A stretch of 64,000 nucleotides of DNA from Acinetobacter lwoffii (GCF_024129355.1 NZ_JAMXXP010000004.1:62001-126000); one strand, 5' to 3'; positions 1 to 10,641 are shown, counted from the stretch's first letter. Made by a program: numbers and translations. The notes: generated by a model from the sequence alone, not told the origin.

Positions 1-105
1 TCTGCACTATTTACACCTGCAACAAATAGGTGCATAATGCACCGCATTAGGGCGAGTTAAATTATTCCTCAGCAGATATTTTAGTTTACCCGCAAATTTT
101 GGCGA

Positions 106-142
106 AAAAACCCCGATTTTCTATGAAAATTGGGGTTTTTTT
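106..142 (+). terminator. Rho-independent terminator
   Basis: An AACCCCGATTTTC arm pairs with GAAAATTGGGGTT across a short loop (one G/T wobble) and is followed by a T-run. It probably ends a plus-strand transcript entering from the left of the window. Confidence 0.75.
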
Positions 143-287
143 TAGCTATTGAATTTTAGACCTACATTTTTACTTTTTAATATGCACTATTTTGGTGCTT
201 AAAATTATTATAATATTTCTTCTTATGATCTTTTTAATTAAAGGTTTTTCAGAAACGGAATGATCCGAAATAAAAAATACTGGACAA

Positions 288-318
288 AAAAAAGCCCAAC
301 CTTGGGGAAAGCTGGGCG
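288..318 (-). terminator. Terminator-like hairpin, minus strand
   Basis: GCCCA...TGGGC arms with partial inner pairing, followed on the minus strand by a long T-run. No clear minus-strand gene lies directly upstream of it. Confidence 0.45.
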
Positions 319-805
319 ATAAAACAAAAAATTGTGGAGAATCAGGCTAAATCACTATAAAAGTGTGAACTCTAACTTGATTTTCATATTATGTAAAATT
401 CCCCTCAAAATGTAAAGCCGATTGCTCCAGTCAAGATTATAAAACATGCCCATTTAGCTCAAAAAACAGACACCTATTCTAAGATCCAAGCTGATGATGC
501 TTTAAAATCAAGCAATCCAATCAAAGACCTGATGCGCCAGACATTTTGCACTTCTTGACACATTTATGAATTAACTCACCCATTATTAATTATTTTAATA
601 GATAAATATATTATAATTAATCGTATTAATTGATTAAAATAACAACATAATTTCTCCTTAATCTTTAGTCCCGATTCTATATTTAAAGTCTAGATTTTTG
701 TTATACAAGAGTTTTTATATAAAATAGCTTCGGAGCCTAATACTTAAATTTTACACAAAATTAATACAATGATTTAGCTTAAAAAAATAGCGATTTCGAA
801 TTGGA

Positions 806-833
806 TTGACTTAGTAAATTGTTACAATACAAT
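806..833 (+). promoter_or_regulatory. Sigma-70-type promoter of the Omp33-36 porin
   Basis: TTGACT (806-811), a 16-nt spacer and TACAAT (828-833), 44 nt before the porin ATG. The two other porin paralogues in the window have the same geometry. The sequence around the start also contains GTTACAA and TTGTAAC elements that recur at the other two promoters. Confidence 0.65.
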
Positions 834-877
834 ATGTTCAAAAGTTGTACACATCTTGTAACAAAACGGTAAATATC

Positions 878-1753
878 ATGAAAAAACTCGGTTTAGCCAC
901 TGCTTTATTATTAGCCATGACCGGTGCTCAAGCATATCAATTTGAAGTTCAAGGTCAATCAGAGTTCATCGACAACACTGCAAATGAACAAGACTTCACT
1001 GGTGCAGTTCAAGGTACTTACTACTTCAACAATGTTGATGCTTCTAAAGGTCCTTTAGCTGAAGCTGCTTTTTTAAACCAAGCATCTAATGTTTCTGCTG
1101 CTTATACATACGGCGAAGACGGACAAGAATTTGGTGATCGCACTGTGCACCATACTTTCGGTGTAAAAGGTGAAGCGTATATCCCGACTAACGTTGTTCC
1201 TGCTTATGCAAGCGCTTCTTATAGCCATACCATCGCGGATAACAAAGCGGGCGACGTAGACGGCAATGGTGACCGTTATGCATTAGAACTAGGTGCATTA
1301 CTAATCCCTAACTTCTTGGTTGCTGTGGGTTATACCAGCGTTGCTGACCAAACTTCTTATGATGCTTTCAACATGTTTAACAACGGTGTTGCTAAAGCTG
1401 CTCTTGAATCTGGCACAATCAATGAAGACCAAGACGCAATCACTGCCCGCACTAAATATGTAGGCGCGATTGACGGAACCAACATGTCAATCGGTTTTGA
1501 AAGTGGCCTGGTTTATGGTGAAGATACTGCCTACAACTTAGGTACAACTCTTTTCCTTAACCCACAGTTAAGCGTTGGCGCATCTTATATGGAATCTAGC
1601 TTTGCTGGTTCTCCAGACAAAGCTTGGGGCGCGAACGTAAACTACTTCATCACTCCTGCTGTTGCAGTTGGCGCATCTTATGTAAATGCAAATGCTGAAG
1701 GCCAAGCACTGGATACACAAACGATTGGTGTAAATGCCAAATTCCGTTTCTAA
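878..1753 (+). CDS. Omp33-36 family outer-membrane porin
   Basis: A 291-residue outer-membrane beta-barrel. The N-terminus (MKKLGLATALLLAMTGAQA) is a classic Sec signal peptide, and the protein ends in a phenylalanine after KFR, as barrel proteins recognised by BamA usually do. The sequence closely resembles the A. baumannii water/solute channel Omp33-36, including the PLAEAAFLNQASNV block shared with two paralogues at 27.2 and 28.2 kb. An upstream in-frame TTG at 845 would add 11 residues before the signal peptide, so ATG 878 is preferred. The gene is monocistronic, with its own promoter and terminator. Loss of Omp33-36 in A. baumannii is linked to reduced carbapenem susceptibility; that is family knowledge and is not shown here. 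Confidence 0.9.
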   Translation: MKKLGLATALLLAMTGAQAYQFEVQGQSEFIDNTANEQDFTGAVQGTYYFNNVDASKGPLAEAAFLNQASNVSAAYTYGEDGQEFGDRTVHHTFGVKGEAYIPTNVVPAYASASYSHTIADNKAGDVDGNGDRYALELGALLIPNFLVAVGYTSVADQTSYDAFNMFNNGVAKAALESGTINEDQDAITARTKYVGAIDGTNMSIGFESGLVYGEDTAYNLGTTLFLNPQLSVGASYMESSFAGSPDKAWGANVNYFITPAVAVGASYVNANAEGQALDTQTIGVNAKFRF

Positions 1754-1774
1754 TTTCTGATTAGATTCTGAATC

Positions 1775-1806
1775 AAAAAAGGACGCATATTGCGTCCTTT
1801 TTTATT
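1775..1806. terminator. Bidirectional terminator between porin and BCCT transporter
   Basis: GGACGCA-TAT-TGCGTCC stem flanked by A-run and T-run on either side. It can serve both the porin gene (plus) and the converging transporter gene (minus). Confidence 0.85.
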
Positions 1807-1821
1807 GTTTTATGACTTCGT

Positions 1822-3792
1822 TTACTCAGGTGTACGTACCAGACTTAAGAAGTGCAAATGACGTTCATATTGGTCAATGATGTCCTGCAATAGATCTTCT
1901 TGCGTCCACTCCATCACATCATAACCCTGCCCACCTTCTCTTAAAAAGACTTCTGCCTGATAGGAATCTACGCTCGCATTCTCCAGTTCAGACATAAAGC
2001 TTGGACTTAAAGTCTGGGTGGCATTGACCTGATAGATAAAATTAATTTCATCCTGATGATCAACACGGAGCTGTATACCGTCTTCTAGCGGGCTAATCAC
2101 CACGTGTAATCGGCGCCGTTTCAATTCACTTTGAAAGCTGAGAAATGCCTTATTCACTGTATTGTGAATATACTGCTGCACCTCTTCCTGAGTGTGCGGA
2201 TAATGCATAATCAGGCCTAATCGCTGTTGCCAGCTGCGCGGATTCTGGATCGCACGCGGGGTAATCCGTGCGGCTTGCAGCGCATGCATTTTGGTAACAT
2301 CCAGATGTAAGGCTTTGATTAATCCCCAGCACATCAGCAGCATAATGAAGGTAAATGGCAAGGCGCTCATGATCGTGGCCGATTGCAAGGCTTCTAAGCC
2401 ACCCGCCAGCAAGAGGATGATGGCTAACAAAGCCATGAGCACGGTCCAGAATAGACGCTGCCAGGTCGGTGAATTTTCACTTTTTGCTGTCAGATAATCA
2501 GTCACCAATGCCCCTGAATCGGCAGAAGTCACAAAGAACAGCATCACTAGTAAAGTCGCAATGATACTGGTTACTGAGCTAAAAGGCAGATTAGCTAAAA
2601 ATTCGAATAGAGCCACAGATGAATCACGCTGAACTGCTTCTAGCAAGCTGGTATTGGCTTCATGCATAATGCTATACAGCGCGGCATTGCCCATAAAACC
2701 CATCCAGATCAGGGTAAATCCGGTCGGAATCAGCAATACACCCACGATAAATTCACGAATACTGCGCCCTTCCGAGACCCGGGCAATGAACATCCCGACA
2801 AATGGCGACCAGGAAATCCACCAGGCCCAGTACATGATGGTCCAGCCGCCAATCCAGCCACTTGGCTGATAGGCATACAGATTAAAGGTCATGCTAAACA
2901 GATTAGAGACATACTGGCCGGCATTCTGAATAGTCGTCTGTAACAGATAAATACTCGGACCTGCCACAAAGACAAAGATCAGCAACAGCAGTGCAAGCAC
3001 CAAATTTAGTTCAGATAAACGTTTAATTCCTTTATCTAATCCAAAAAATACGGAAGTCGCTGCCATGGTACTCACGACAATGATCAGAATCACCTGAGTG
3101 CTAGGTGCCTGTTCAACACCAAACAGGTAATTCAAGCCTGAATTGATCTGTGTGACCCCAAAACCCAGTGTGGTGGCCACACCAAATACCGTACCAATGG
3201 TGGCAAAGGTATCTACGCCATCTCCAATCGGACCATAGATCTTTTGACCAATCAGCGGATATAAGGCCGAACGGATTTTTAAAGGCAATTGATGCCGGTA
3301 AGCAAAATAAGCTAGCGATAGGCCAACCAGCGTATAAATGGCCCAGGCATGTAAGCCCCAGTGGAAAAAGGTGACCCGCATAGATTGTTGTGCAGCCAGT
3401 ACAGTTTCCGGTTCACCGGCAGGTGGCGTAACATAATGCATCACCGGTTCGGCCACACCAAAGAACATCAGGCCAATCCCCATGCCTGCGGTGAATAACA
3501 TCGCAAACCAGGAGGCACTGCTATATTTCGGTTGACTATGCTCGGGCCCCAGTTTGATTTTGCCCATATCCGACAGGGCAATATAAGCCAGAAGGATGAT
3601 AAATATCGCCACCGACAATACATAGAACCAGCTAAAGGACGTGGTAATCCACTGGTTCAGTTGCTGGGTAAAAACTGAAAAAGCATCGGGTGCAAATACG
3701 ACCAACGCTAAAAATATCGCAATAATGGCGACAGTACTGATAAAAACATTTGGATTGATATTGGCAAAACAGGATGGTTTTGTGGAAGGCAT
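1822..3792 (-). CDS. betT: BCCT-family betaine/choline transporter (BetT-like)
   Basis: A 656-residue inner-membrane symporter of the betaine/choline/carnitine family. About twelve hydrophobic segments fill residues 15-500. The family tryptophan box is present (YWAWWISWSPFVGMFIARVS), as is the glycine-rich MGIGLMFFGVAEP stretch of TM3. A hydrophilic C-terminal tail of about 150 residues is typical of the BetT subfamily, where it senses osmotic state. The start is ATG 3792, preceded by GGAGGA at short spacing; an upstream TTG (3825) would put that Shine-Dalgarno inside the gene. No choline-oxidation genes are adjacent, so the substrate (choline, betaine or carnitine) is inferred from the family. 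Confidence 0.85.
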   Translation of the reverse strand: MPSTKPSCFANINPNVFISTVAIIAIFLALVVFAPDAFSVFTQQLNQWITTSFSWFYVLSVAIFIILLAYIALSDMGKIKLGPEHSQPKYSSASWFAMLFTAGMGIGLMFFGVAEPVMHYVTPPAGEPETVLAAQQSMRVTFFHWGLHAWAIYTLVGLSLAYFAYRHQLPLKIRSALYPLIGQKIYGPIGDGVDTFATIGTVFGVATTLGFGVTQINSGLNYLFGVEQAPSTQVILIIVVSTMAATSVFFGLDKGIKRLSELNLVLALLLLIFVFVAGPSIYLLQTTIQNAGQYVSNLFSMTFNLYAYQPSGWIGGWTIMYWAWWISWSPFVGMFIARVSEGRSIREFIVGVLLIPTGFTLIWMGFMGNAALYSIMHEANTSLLEAVQRDSSVALFEFLANLPFSSVTSIIATLLVMLFFVTSADSGALVTDYLTAKSENSPTWQRLFWTVLMALLAIILLLAGGLEALQSATIMSALPFTFIMLLMCWGLIKALHLDVTKMHALQAARITPRAIQNPRSWQQRLGLIMHYPHTQEEVQQYIHNTVNKAFLSFQSELKRRRLHVVISPLEDGIQLRVDHQDEINFIYQVNATQTLSPSFMSELENASVDSYQAEVFLREGGQGYDVMEWTQEDLLQDIIDQYERHLHFLSLVRTPE

Positions 3793-3964
3793 ACATCCTC
3801 CATTTTTTAAAAATTGGATCGACAAACAGCGTCAAATAATTATTGGTAAGGTCAAAATGATCAGACAGATTCAGTCTATGGGAGCTAGATCTCCTGCTAT
3901 TTTAGGATGTGACACAAAATAAAGCCGTTAAGTTACTGTAACAAATACAATAAAAGGATGAGTC

Positions 3965-4681
3965 TCATTGCCCAGGCGGGTTTTCTCTATTTTTCACGTT
4001 CTTTTTATGCGGTAGACGTGCGATATATTGCAAGGCAATTAAGCGGGATACAATCAGCGCCAGATACATCACCCCGACAAACATCTGGATAATGGCTAGC
4101 ATCCGTGCGACCGGACTGACCGGCATGATATCAGACAGTCCTGTTGCAGATTGCACACTGAAACTAAGAAAAATCAGATCCAGCCAGGGTTGATAGGCTT
4201 GCAGATCGGGGTCTGAAAAGCTGTACGGCACCAGCAGCTGACAGATACTGTAGAGGAAGGCAAAGCCCCAGGCCAGCAAGGTAAATACTGCGCCAGCGGC
4301 AAAGAGTTCATCCTTGGTAAGATAACGGTCATGAAACATATAACGCAGTAGGCCATAGGCTGCACTAAAATAAGCACCAGCTTCAAACAGGTGGGCGGTG
4401 ACATGGATCCAGGTATAACGCAGTCCCAGCACAATCAGGGAGGAAAAGAGAATTGCGCCGGCGACAAAGCTGAGTCCTAAAATGGTAAACATCGGAGTCT
4501 GGCGAATGACTCTGGCAATCACCAGCAAAACCAGAACACCCAGTACCCAGGTTCCCGCCCGATAAGACATGCTTCCATAACTCAATACCGACAAGAGCAA
4601 GATCAGCAATTGCAGGCACAACAGCCATGCCGAAGGCAAATGGGTAAAGCTGTTCCAGAACTGCTGCAGAGATTGCTTCAT
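3965..4681 (-). CDS. Potassium-channel-like membrane protein with an atypical pore
   Basis: A 238-residue inner-membrane protein with about six to seven hydrophobic segments. The last pair brackets a re-entrant pore-like loop, SFSVQSATGLSDIMPVSP, followed by a long pore-lining helix, the arrangement of the Ion_trans_2 (two-TM channel) fold. The canonical K+ filter TVGYGD is replaced by ATGLSD, so selectivity is uncertain. ATG 4681 is preferred because AGAAGG lies 5 nt upstream; an ATG at 4732 would add 17 polar residues. It is followed on the same strand by betT but separated by about 170 bp. It could be a K+ channel relative or a non-selective channel. Confidence 0.6.
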   Translation of the reverse strand: MKQSLQQFWNSFTHLPSAWLLCLQLLILLLSVLSYGSMSYRAGTWVLGVLVLLVIARVIRQTPMFTILGLSFVAGAILFSSLIVLGLRYTWIHVTAHLFEAGAYFSAAYGLLRYMFHDRYLTKDELFAAGAVFTLLAWGFAFLYSICQLLVPYSFSDPDLQAYQPWLDLIFLSFSVQSATGLSDIMPVSPVARMLAIIQMFVGVMYLALIVSRLIALQYIARLPHKKNVKNRENPPGQ

Positions 4682-4884
4682 AATGCCCTTCTTGTTGCTA
4701 TTCTTGTTACTATCTTCATGTAGGGAATACATTGTTATTGTTAACAGCTTTTAACATAGCATGCTCAAAGCCACTTGCAGATATACGATTTGTATGAAAA
4801 TTACTGAAATAACACTGCACAAATCCAGCCAGCTCAATGCAATACGGCATTTATCCTAAAGAAAAAACTTGATGATATCTCCAT

Positions 4885-4910
4885 AAAAAAGCCCCTGACG
4901 GGGCTTTTTT
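4885..4910 (-). terminator. Terminator of yjcH-actP
   Basis: AGCCCC-GTCA-GGGGCT stem with T-run on the minus strand directly after actP; the A-run on the other side makes it symmetrical. Confidence 0.85.
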
Positions 4911-4925
4911 AGCGTAGCGCAGATC

Positions 4926-6632
4926 TTAGTGATCCGATGCGCCTGAGATACCAATACCGGTTTGTGAGCGTACAAACTGCGCATCAAAGGCTTTGCGTTC
5001 TGCCTGAGCCTGTGCCGAATTATCCGTCACAGAGAACAACCAGCAGCACAAGAATGACAATGGCATCGCGAAGATTGCAGGACCATTGAACGGGTTCACT
5101 GGCGTATCAGAAATACCCAAAGTATCGACCCATACTGCTTTAGACAGCACAATCAAGGTTACTGCGGTTACCAGACCGGCAACACCACCAATAACTGCAC
5201 CACGTGTCGTCAAACCTTTCCAGAACATAGACAATACTAGTACCGGGAAGTTGGCACATGCCGCAACCGAGAATGCCAGACCGACCATGAAGGCTACGTT
5301 TTGTTTCTCGAACAGAATCCCGAGAATCATCGCGAAGATCGCAAGACCTAAAGTCGCAATTTTAGACATACGTAGTTCAGATTCAGGCGTGGTTTGGCCT
5401 TTCTTCAACACGTTGGCATACAAGTCATGCGAAATTGCTGAAGCACCTGACAGGGTCAAACCAGCAACGACTGCAAGAATCGTGGCAAATGCAACTGCAG
5501 AAATGAAGCCCATGAACAGGTCGCCGCCCACTGCATCAGACAGGTGCACCGCCGCCATGTTATTACCACCCACCAGCTCCAGCTTGCCAGTCACAGCCAT
5601 TTTCGCAACATCAAGGAATTGCGGGTTGTTCGATACATATAGAATCGCACCGAAACCAATGATGAAGGTTAATAGGTAGAAATAACCAATAAAACCTGTA
5701 GCAACTACGACTGATTTACGCGCTTCTTTGGCATCTTTTACCGTGAAGAAACGCATCAGGATATGTGGCAGACCTGCGGTACCAAACATCAATGCCAGAC
5801 CTAAAGAAATCGCATCAATCGGATTAGACGCCAGACTACCCGGACCCATGATCTTGGTCGCATCTGCCAGGCTCAAGTCATGCACTTTTGAGTAGACACC
5901 AATCGCCTGTTCAAACATGTTGGTAAAGCTGAAGCCCACACCTTTCATAACCATGAATGCCATAAAGGTTGCACCAGACAGCAACATCACCGCCTTGATG
6001 ATCTGTACCCAAGTGGTTGCCAACATACCGCCGAACATCACGTAGGCCATCATCAACAAGCCAACGATCACGACTGCAATGTTATAGTTCAGACCGAATA
6101 GAAGTTTGATCAGCTGACCTGCACCCACCATCTGTGCAATCAGATAGAACGCGACCACAACCAGTGAACTTAAAGCAGCCAAGGTACGTACCGGTTTTTC
6201 CTGTAGACGGAAAGACACTACGTCTGACAGGTTGTATTTACCCAAGTTACGCAGACGTTCTGCCACCAGGAACAATACGATCGGCCAACCGACCATAAAG
6301 CCCAGTGAATACAGCAAGCCATCAAAGCCTGACAGGAACACCATCGCGGAAATACCCAGGAATGATGCTGCTGACATATAGTCACCGGCAATCGCCAGGC
6401 CATTCTGGAAACCAGAAATACCGCCACCGGCCGTATAGAAATCTGTGGTGCTGGTGGTTTGTTTCGCTGCCCATTTGGTAATGAACAGTGTTGCACCGAC
6501 GAAAATCACAAACATGATAATCGCGTGCCAGTTGGTCGCCTGCTGTTCTGCTGCACCCAGATCAGGACCAGCGAAAGCCATACCTGAGGCCATTGCAGTT
6601 GCAGCAAGAGCAATAAGAGAATTCCATTTCAT
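4926..6632 (-). CDS. actP: Cation/acetate symporter ActP
   Basis: A 568-residue sodium:solute symporter (SSS/SLC5 family) that imports acetate and other short carboxylates. Residues 1-22 look like a signal-type leader ending near AFAGPD, as in other ActP proteins, followed by about 13 hydrophobic segments. The block [23 protein letters not shown] is the family signature near residue 70. ATG 6632 lies 1 nt after the yjcH stop codon, which implies translational coupling. A longer in-frame start at 6674 would overlap yjcH and is less like the family. The gene sits with yjcH, a CrbS-like kinase, a CrbR-like regulator and acs, which supports an acetate-scavenging role. Confidence 0.95.
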   Translation of the reverse strand: MKWNSLIALAATAMASGMAFAGPDLGAAEQQATNWHAIIMFVIFVGATLFITKWAAKQTTSTTDFYTAGGGISGFQNGLAIAGDYMSAASFLGISAMVFLSGFDGLLYSLGFMVGWPIVLFLVAERLRNLGKYNLSDVVSFRLQEKPVRTLAALSSLVVVAFYLIAQMVGAGQLIKLLFGLNYNIAVVIVGLLMMAYVMFGGMLATTWVQIIKAVMLLSGATFMAFMVMKGVGFSFTNMFEQAIGVYSKVHDLSLADATKIMGPGSLASNPIDAISLGLALMFGTAGLPHILMRFFTVKDAKEARKSVVVATGFIGYFYLLTFIIGFGAILYVSNNPQFLDVAKMAVTGKLELVGGNNMAAVHLSDAVGGDLFMGFISAVAFATILAVVAGLTLSGASAISHDLYANVLKKGQTTPESELRMSKIATLGLAIFAMILGILFEKQNVAFMVGLAFSVAACANFPVLVLSMFWKGLTTRGAVIGGVAGLVTAVTLIVLSKAVWVDTLGISDTPVNPFNGPAIFAMPLSFLCCWLFSVTDNSAQAQAERKAFDAQFVRSQTGIGISGASDH

Positions 6633-6633
6633 C

Positions 6634-6966
6634 TTAGTGGTGTCCTTTTTCATGAGCAATCGCTTCGACTTCACGGATTGCTTCTTCAGTCAATTGATCA
6701 AGTTTGTTATTGGCAATGTAGGAATACACACCACACAAGATAAACGACAGGACAATGATACCCAGACCGAGTGGAATACCCCACGTAGTCACACCACCTG
6801 AAATTGAAGACAATAGAAATTCTTTGTTGTAACCAACCAGCAACATGAAACCCACATAGACAAATAGCATAATGCCGGTCAACGTCCAGCTGAGCATACT
6901 TTTCTTGCGGACCATTTCCTTGAATTTTGGATTTTGTAGAATACGATCTACTTGTACCTCATCCAT
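6634..6966 (-). CDS. yjcH: DUF485 membrane protein YjcH, partner of ActP
   Basis: A 110-residue inner-membrane protein with two transmembrane segments (about residues 25-48 and 60-88) and a charged tail, the DUF485 pattern. DUF485 genes almost always precede an actP-type symporter and are thought to aid the transporter; the mechanism is not known. ATG 6966 has AGGAG 8 nt upstream, so this is the first gene of the operon. It is divergent from the CrbS-like kinase, with about 180 bp between them holding both promoters. Confidence 0.9.
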   Translation of the reverse strand: MDEVQVDRILQNPKFKEMVRKKSMLSWTLTGIMLFVYVGFMLLVGYNKEFLLSSISGGVTTWGIPLGLGIIVLSFILCGVYSYIANNKLDQLTEEAIREVEAIAHEKGHH

Positions 6967-7149
6967 AATTACTACTCCTGTAGCCCAACCTTGGGCTGCC
7001 TATTTTTTAATTCGAATTATCACTGTTGCAAGTTAACAATAATCGTAGGTGCTTGTAATTTAGACTTTGGTCGTTAAAAAATGATCAATTTAAACTGTAG
7101 CGTTCACGATGCGTTATCATAGCGGCATGCTCAGTACACATCAGGCTAT

Positions 7150-10100
7150 ATGAACAGTTGGCTCATCATAGGGGTACTCGCCCTCTATATCGCATTACTC
7201 TTTATCTGCGCTTTCTACGGGGAAAAACATGCCAGCCGGCTGAGTACCCGTGGGCGTATGCTATTGTTTAGTTTAACTTTAGGAGTGTACTGCTCCTCCT
7301 GGACCTTTTACGGCGCCACGGGTGCTGCGGTACGTGAAGGGATTATTTTCCTGCCGATCTATCTGGGTCCGCTACTCTTTGTTGCTGTCGGCTATGACAT
7401 CTGGCGCCGTCTGGGACGGGTGAGACAGCATCATGCCATTTCTTCGATCGCTGACTTTGTCGCAGCACGCTATGGTAAAAGTGGTCCCCTCGCCTCGCTG
7501 GTAACCATTCTGGCGGTGGTAGCGATTGTGCCTTATCTGGCCTTGCAGTTACGTGCGATTGCCTTAAGTGCCGCCGTCATCCTGGAACCTTCCGCAGGTG
7601 TAACCGGCACGACCAATGGCGTGCTGTTTCTGACTGGGGTTCTGGCGATACTGGCGATGATGTTTGGTACCCGGCAGATTGCCAATACTGAACAGCATGG
7701 CGGGTTGATGCTGGCCGTGGCATTTGAGTCTTTTGTTAAACTTTTTGCCCTGTTGGCAGTTGCCTGTTTCTTTATGTTTGAAGCACCAGAAAATCTGGCA
7801 CAGATCAGTAGCGATATCAGTACCACTTTTCATGATGTGCAACTGTTTGGCGTACCACAAAGTTTCTGGATTCAGACCTTGCTGGCGGCACTGGCCATTA
7901 TCTGCCTGCCGCGCCAGTTCCATGTAGCGGTGGTTGAGCTGCGCGATGAAAAACATATCCGCGGTGCGCGGCGCTGGTTTGCGGTCTATTTGATTCTGAC
8001 TACCCTGGCGATTATTCCCATTGCCAGCTGGGCGCTACATGCTGCACCACAATACCTGGCCATTCCGGATGTGGCGGTACTCTCTTTGCCACTCAGCTAT
8101 AATCAGGACTGGCTCACTTTATTAGCCTTCTTGGGTGGTTTCTCTGCCTCTACCGGGATGCTGCTGGTGTCTTCCGTGGCACTGTCAATCATGCTCAGTA
8201 ATGACCTGATCATGCCGGCGTTGTGGCGCTTAAAGCTGATTTCCCGGCATGACAAACGCTTGCCGCTGGTACTGAAATTTACCCGCAGGGTCTGTATTCT
8301 GGGCGTGATGTTGATGGGCTTCCTGTTCTTCAACTTCTTTAATGATATTGACCAGCTCTCGGTTTTTGGTCTGCTGGCATTTAGTGCGGTGGCACAATTC
8401 GCCCCTGCCCTGATCGGCGGCCTGTACTGGCGTGGCGGCAGTAAACAGGGTGTCTATGCCGGACTGTTGACCGGTTTTGCCTTGTGGGCTTATACCCTGC
8501 TGTTTCCGACCATTTTGCGCAGCCTACCCGAAGCCTATAGCAGCTTTAGCCAAAGCTTGCTGAATCAAGGTCCTTGTGGCTGGAACTGGTTAAGACCGGA
8601 AGCCCTGATTGGTTTTGAGTCTTTTGATCCGCTGACGCATGGAGTAGTCTGGGCACTGGGCTTAAATACCCTGCTGTATATCTGGATTTCCCGTATTTTC
8701 CGTCCGAGTATTGCCGAACAGATTCAGGCCGAAAGTTTCTTCTATTATGAAACCAAGCCACTACCCTCGCAGAGTCCTTCTACCGAGGTCAGCTATTCGC
8801 ATCAGGATGTCGCCCGTTTAAAAGTTGGTGACCTGATTACCCTGGCCAAACGCATTACCGGCGAAGGCCCAACCACACGCGCTTTCCAGCAGTTTTGTAC
8901 CCAAAACAGTGTTGAACTGAATGAAAACAGCAGTGCCAATGGCATGTGGTGGCGTTTCACTGAACAGTATCTGGCGGGGACTATCGGGGCAGCTTCAGCA
9001 CGTACCCTGCTCACCACAGCCATGGTCAACAATGGCCTGGCCTTGGGTCAGGTCGCCAATATTCTCGATCAGGCCTCGCAATGGCAACGCTTTAATCAGA
9101 ACCTGATCATGACCATGATTGATCACATGACCCAAGGGGTCAGCGTAGTCGATGAAAACATGTGTCTGGTCGCATGGAACAATCAGTATCTGAAACTGTT
9201 CGATTATCCGACCGATATTGTCTATGTCGGTTGTCCAATCGCAGACCTGATCCGTTATAACGCTGAACGTGGTGAATGTGGCCCTGGCTCGGTTGAAGAA
9301 CATGTACGGAAACGGATTCACTGGATGCAGGTCGGCAGTGCCCATGAATTTGAACGGATTCGTAAAGATGGCCGCGTCATTCAGATGCGCGGCAATCCGA
9401 TCGAAGGCGGCGGGTTCGTTACCACTTTCGCCGATATTACTGCCTTCCGTGAAAATGAAGCCGTGCTTGAAGCCCGCGTTCAGGACCGTACCCAGCAGCT
9501 GGCCGATGCATTGTCCGAGCAGCAACTGGCGCGTGAACAGGCCGATAAGGCCAATATGTCAAAAAGCCGCTTCATTGCAGCCGCCAGTCATGACCTGTTG
9601 CAGCCAATGCATGCCGCGCGCCTGTTCAGTACCGCACTCGAACAAAGCGTGCAGAATGATGAAGACCGCAAGACCTTACAACAACTGGATCGTGCTTTGC
9701 ATGGTGCAGAAAGCATGTTGTCTGCCCTGCTGGATATTGCCCGACTGGAAGGCGGCACCATTCAGCCGAAACGTCAGGCTTATCCGCTGCATGACCTGCT
9801 CAGCGATCTGGAACTCCAGTTCAAATCCATCGCTGCACAGCGTGGTATCAAGTTCAGTGTGCATGATGCACAGTTCTGGATTGATACCGATCCACAATGG
9901 ATTCGCCGCATTATCCAGAACTTTGTCAGCAATGCGTTGCGTTATACTGCCAGAGGTAAAGTGGTGGTCGGTGTATTACGTTCGAGCAGCAGACCGAATC
10001 ATATCCGTATTGGCGTCTGGGATACTGGCCCGGGCATTGCCGAAGAACAGCGCATCAAACTGTTTCAGGAATTTGAACGTTGCGGCCACACCTCGCCTTG

Positions 10101-10641
10101 GGGTGAACAGGGTCTGGGCCTAGGTTTGGCGATCGTACAACGCATGACCAGCATGCTGGACTATCCGGTACATGTGTCTTCTGCGCTGGGTAAAGGTTCC
10201 TGCTTTATGATTGAAGTGCCTGTGATCGAAGCACCGAAAGTGGTCGCAGCACCGGTTCAGGCCGTACCTTTAAAGAGCAAAGCCTTTAAGATTCTATGTC
10301 TGGATAATGATGAAACCATTCTGGAAGGCATGTCGACCTTATTGACCAAATGGGGTTATCAGGTGTTTAAAGCCACTGAACCTGAACAAGCAGCCATGCT
10401 GATTCAGCAGGAAAATATTCAGGTCTGGCTGGTGGATCAACATCTGAATCAGGACAAGATCGGTCTGGATTTCATTCTGGAACATCGTTCGAAGGATATT
10501 CCGGTCGCATTGATTACCGCCGATTCCGATCCGGAATTGCCGCAACGTCTAAAAGAGCTAAACATTGTTCTGCTGAAAAAACCGCTAAAACCGGCCTCAT
10601 TACGTTCATGGTTATCTGGACTGAAAATTTCCGACTCCTAA
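7150..10641 (+). CDS. CrbS-type hybrid histidine kinase with an N-terminal sodium:solute symporter domain
   Basis: A 1163-residue membrane sensor. Residues 1 to about 500 form a roughly 13-helix SLC5/PutP-like domain. A linker of about 140 residues and a PAS domain (about 640-770) follow. Next come a coiled coil and a HisKA domain with the phospho-accepting His814 in ASHDLLQP, an HATPase with a DTGPGI box and a GLGLGLAIVQ lid, and a C-terminal receiver with candidate phospho-Asp1096 (LVDQHL). This order is that of CrbS/MxtR, the kinase that with CrbR/ErdR switches on acs in Vibrio and Pseudomonas. It is divergent from yjcH-actP, and a LuxR-type regulator lies 1.3 kb away. CbrA has the same N-terminal domain, but the acetate neighbours favour CrbS. 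Confidence 0.85.
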   Translation: MNSWLIIGVLALYIALLFICAFYGEKHASRLSTRGRMLLFSLTLGVYCSSWTFYGATGAAVREGIIFLPIYLGPLLFVAVGYDIWRRLGRVRQHHAISSIADFVAARYGKSGPLASLVTILAVVAIVPYLALQLRAIALSAAVILEPSAGVTGTTNGVLFLTGVLAILAMMFGTRQIANTEQHGGLMLAVAFESFVKLFALLAVACFFMFEAPENLAQISSDISTTFHDVQLFGVPQSFWIQTLLAALAIICLPRQFHVAVVELRDEKHIRGARRWFAVYLILTTLAIIPIASWALHAAPQYLAIPDVAVLSLPLSYNQDWLTLLAFLGGFSASTGMLLVSSVALSIMLSNDLIMPALWRLKLISRHDKRLPLVLKFTRRVCILGVMLMGFLFFNFFNDIDQLSVFGLLAFSAVAQFAPALIGGLYWRGGSKQGVYAGLLTGFALWAYTLLFPTILRSLPEAYSSFSQSLLNQGPCGWNWLRPEALIGFESFDPLTHGVVWALGLNTLLYIWISRIFRPSIAEQIQAESFFYYETKPLPSQSPSTEVSYSHQDVARLKVGDLITLAKRITGEGPTTRAFQQFCTQNSVELNENSSANGMWWRFTEQYLAGTIGAASARTLLTTAMVNNGLALGQVANILDQASQWQRFNQNLIMTMIDHMTQGVSVVDENMCLVAWNNQYLKLFDYPTDIVYVGCPIADLIRYNAERGECGPGSVEEHVRKRIHWMQVGSAHEFERIRKDGRVIQMRGNPIEGGGFVTTFADITAFRENEAVLEARVQDRTQQLADALSEQQLAREQADKANMSKSRFIAAASHDLLQPMHAARLFSTALEQSVQNDEDRKTLQQLDRALHGAESMLSALLDIARLEGGTIQPKRQAYPLHDLLSDLELQFKSIAAQRGIKFSVHDAQFWIDTDPQWIRRIIQNFVSNALRYTARGKVVVGVLRSSSRPNHIRIGVWDTGPGIAEEQRIKLFQEFERCGHTSPWGEQGLGLGLAIVQRMTSMLDYPVHVSSALGKGSCFMIEVPVIEAPKVVAAPVQAVPLKSKAFKILCLDNDETILEGMSTLLTKWGYQVFKATEPEQAAMLIQQENIQVWLVDQHLNQDKIGLDFILEHRSKDIPVALITADSDPELPQRLKELNIVLLKKPLKPASLRSWLSGLKISDS

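Larger units (their letters stand above)
1..805. other. Intergenic region upstream of the porin gene
   Basis: AT-rich stretch with no convincing gene. It holds a plus-strand terminator near 106-142 and a minus-strand terminator-like hairpin near 288-318. Between about 390 and 558 one plus-strand frame stays open for roughly 50 codons and ends in TGA, with ordinary-looking amino-acid composition but no ATG or GTG start. It may be the worn tail of a lost gene, and I cannot identify it. Confidence 0.5.

Noticed and set aside
5086..5679. A 197-codon open frame on the plus strand opposite actP
   Set aside because: It is antisense to a well-supported gene, lacks a ribosome site and has biased Thr/Ala/Pro composition typical of a shadow frame.
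9269..10123. A 284-codon open frame inside the CrbS-like kinase gene
   Set aside because: It is a +1 shadow of the HisKA/HATPase coding region with no start signal.
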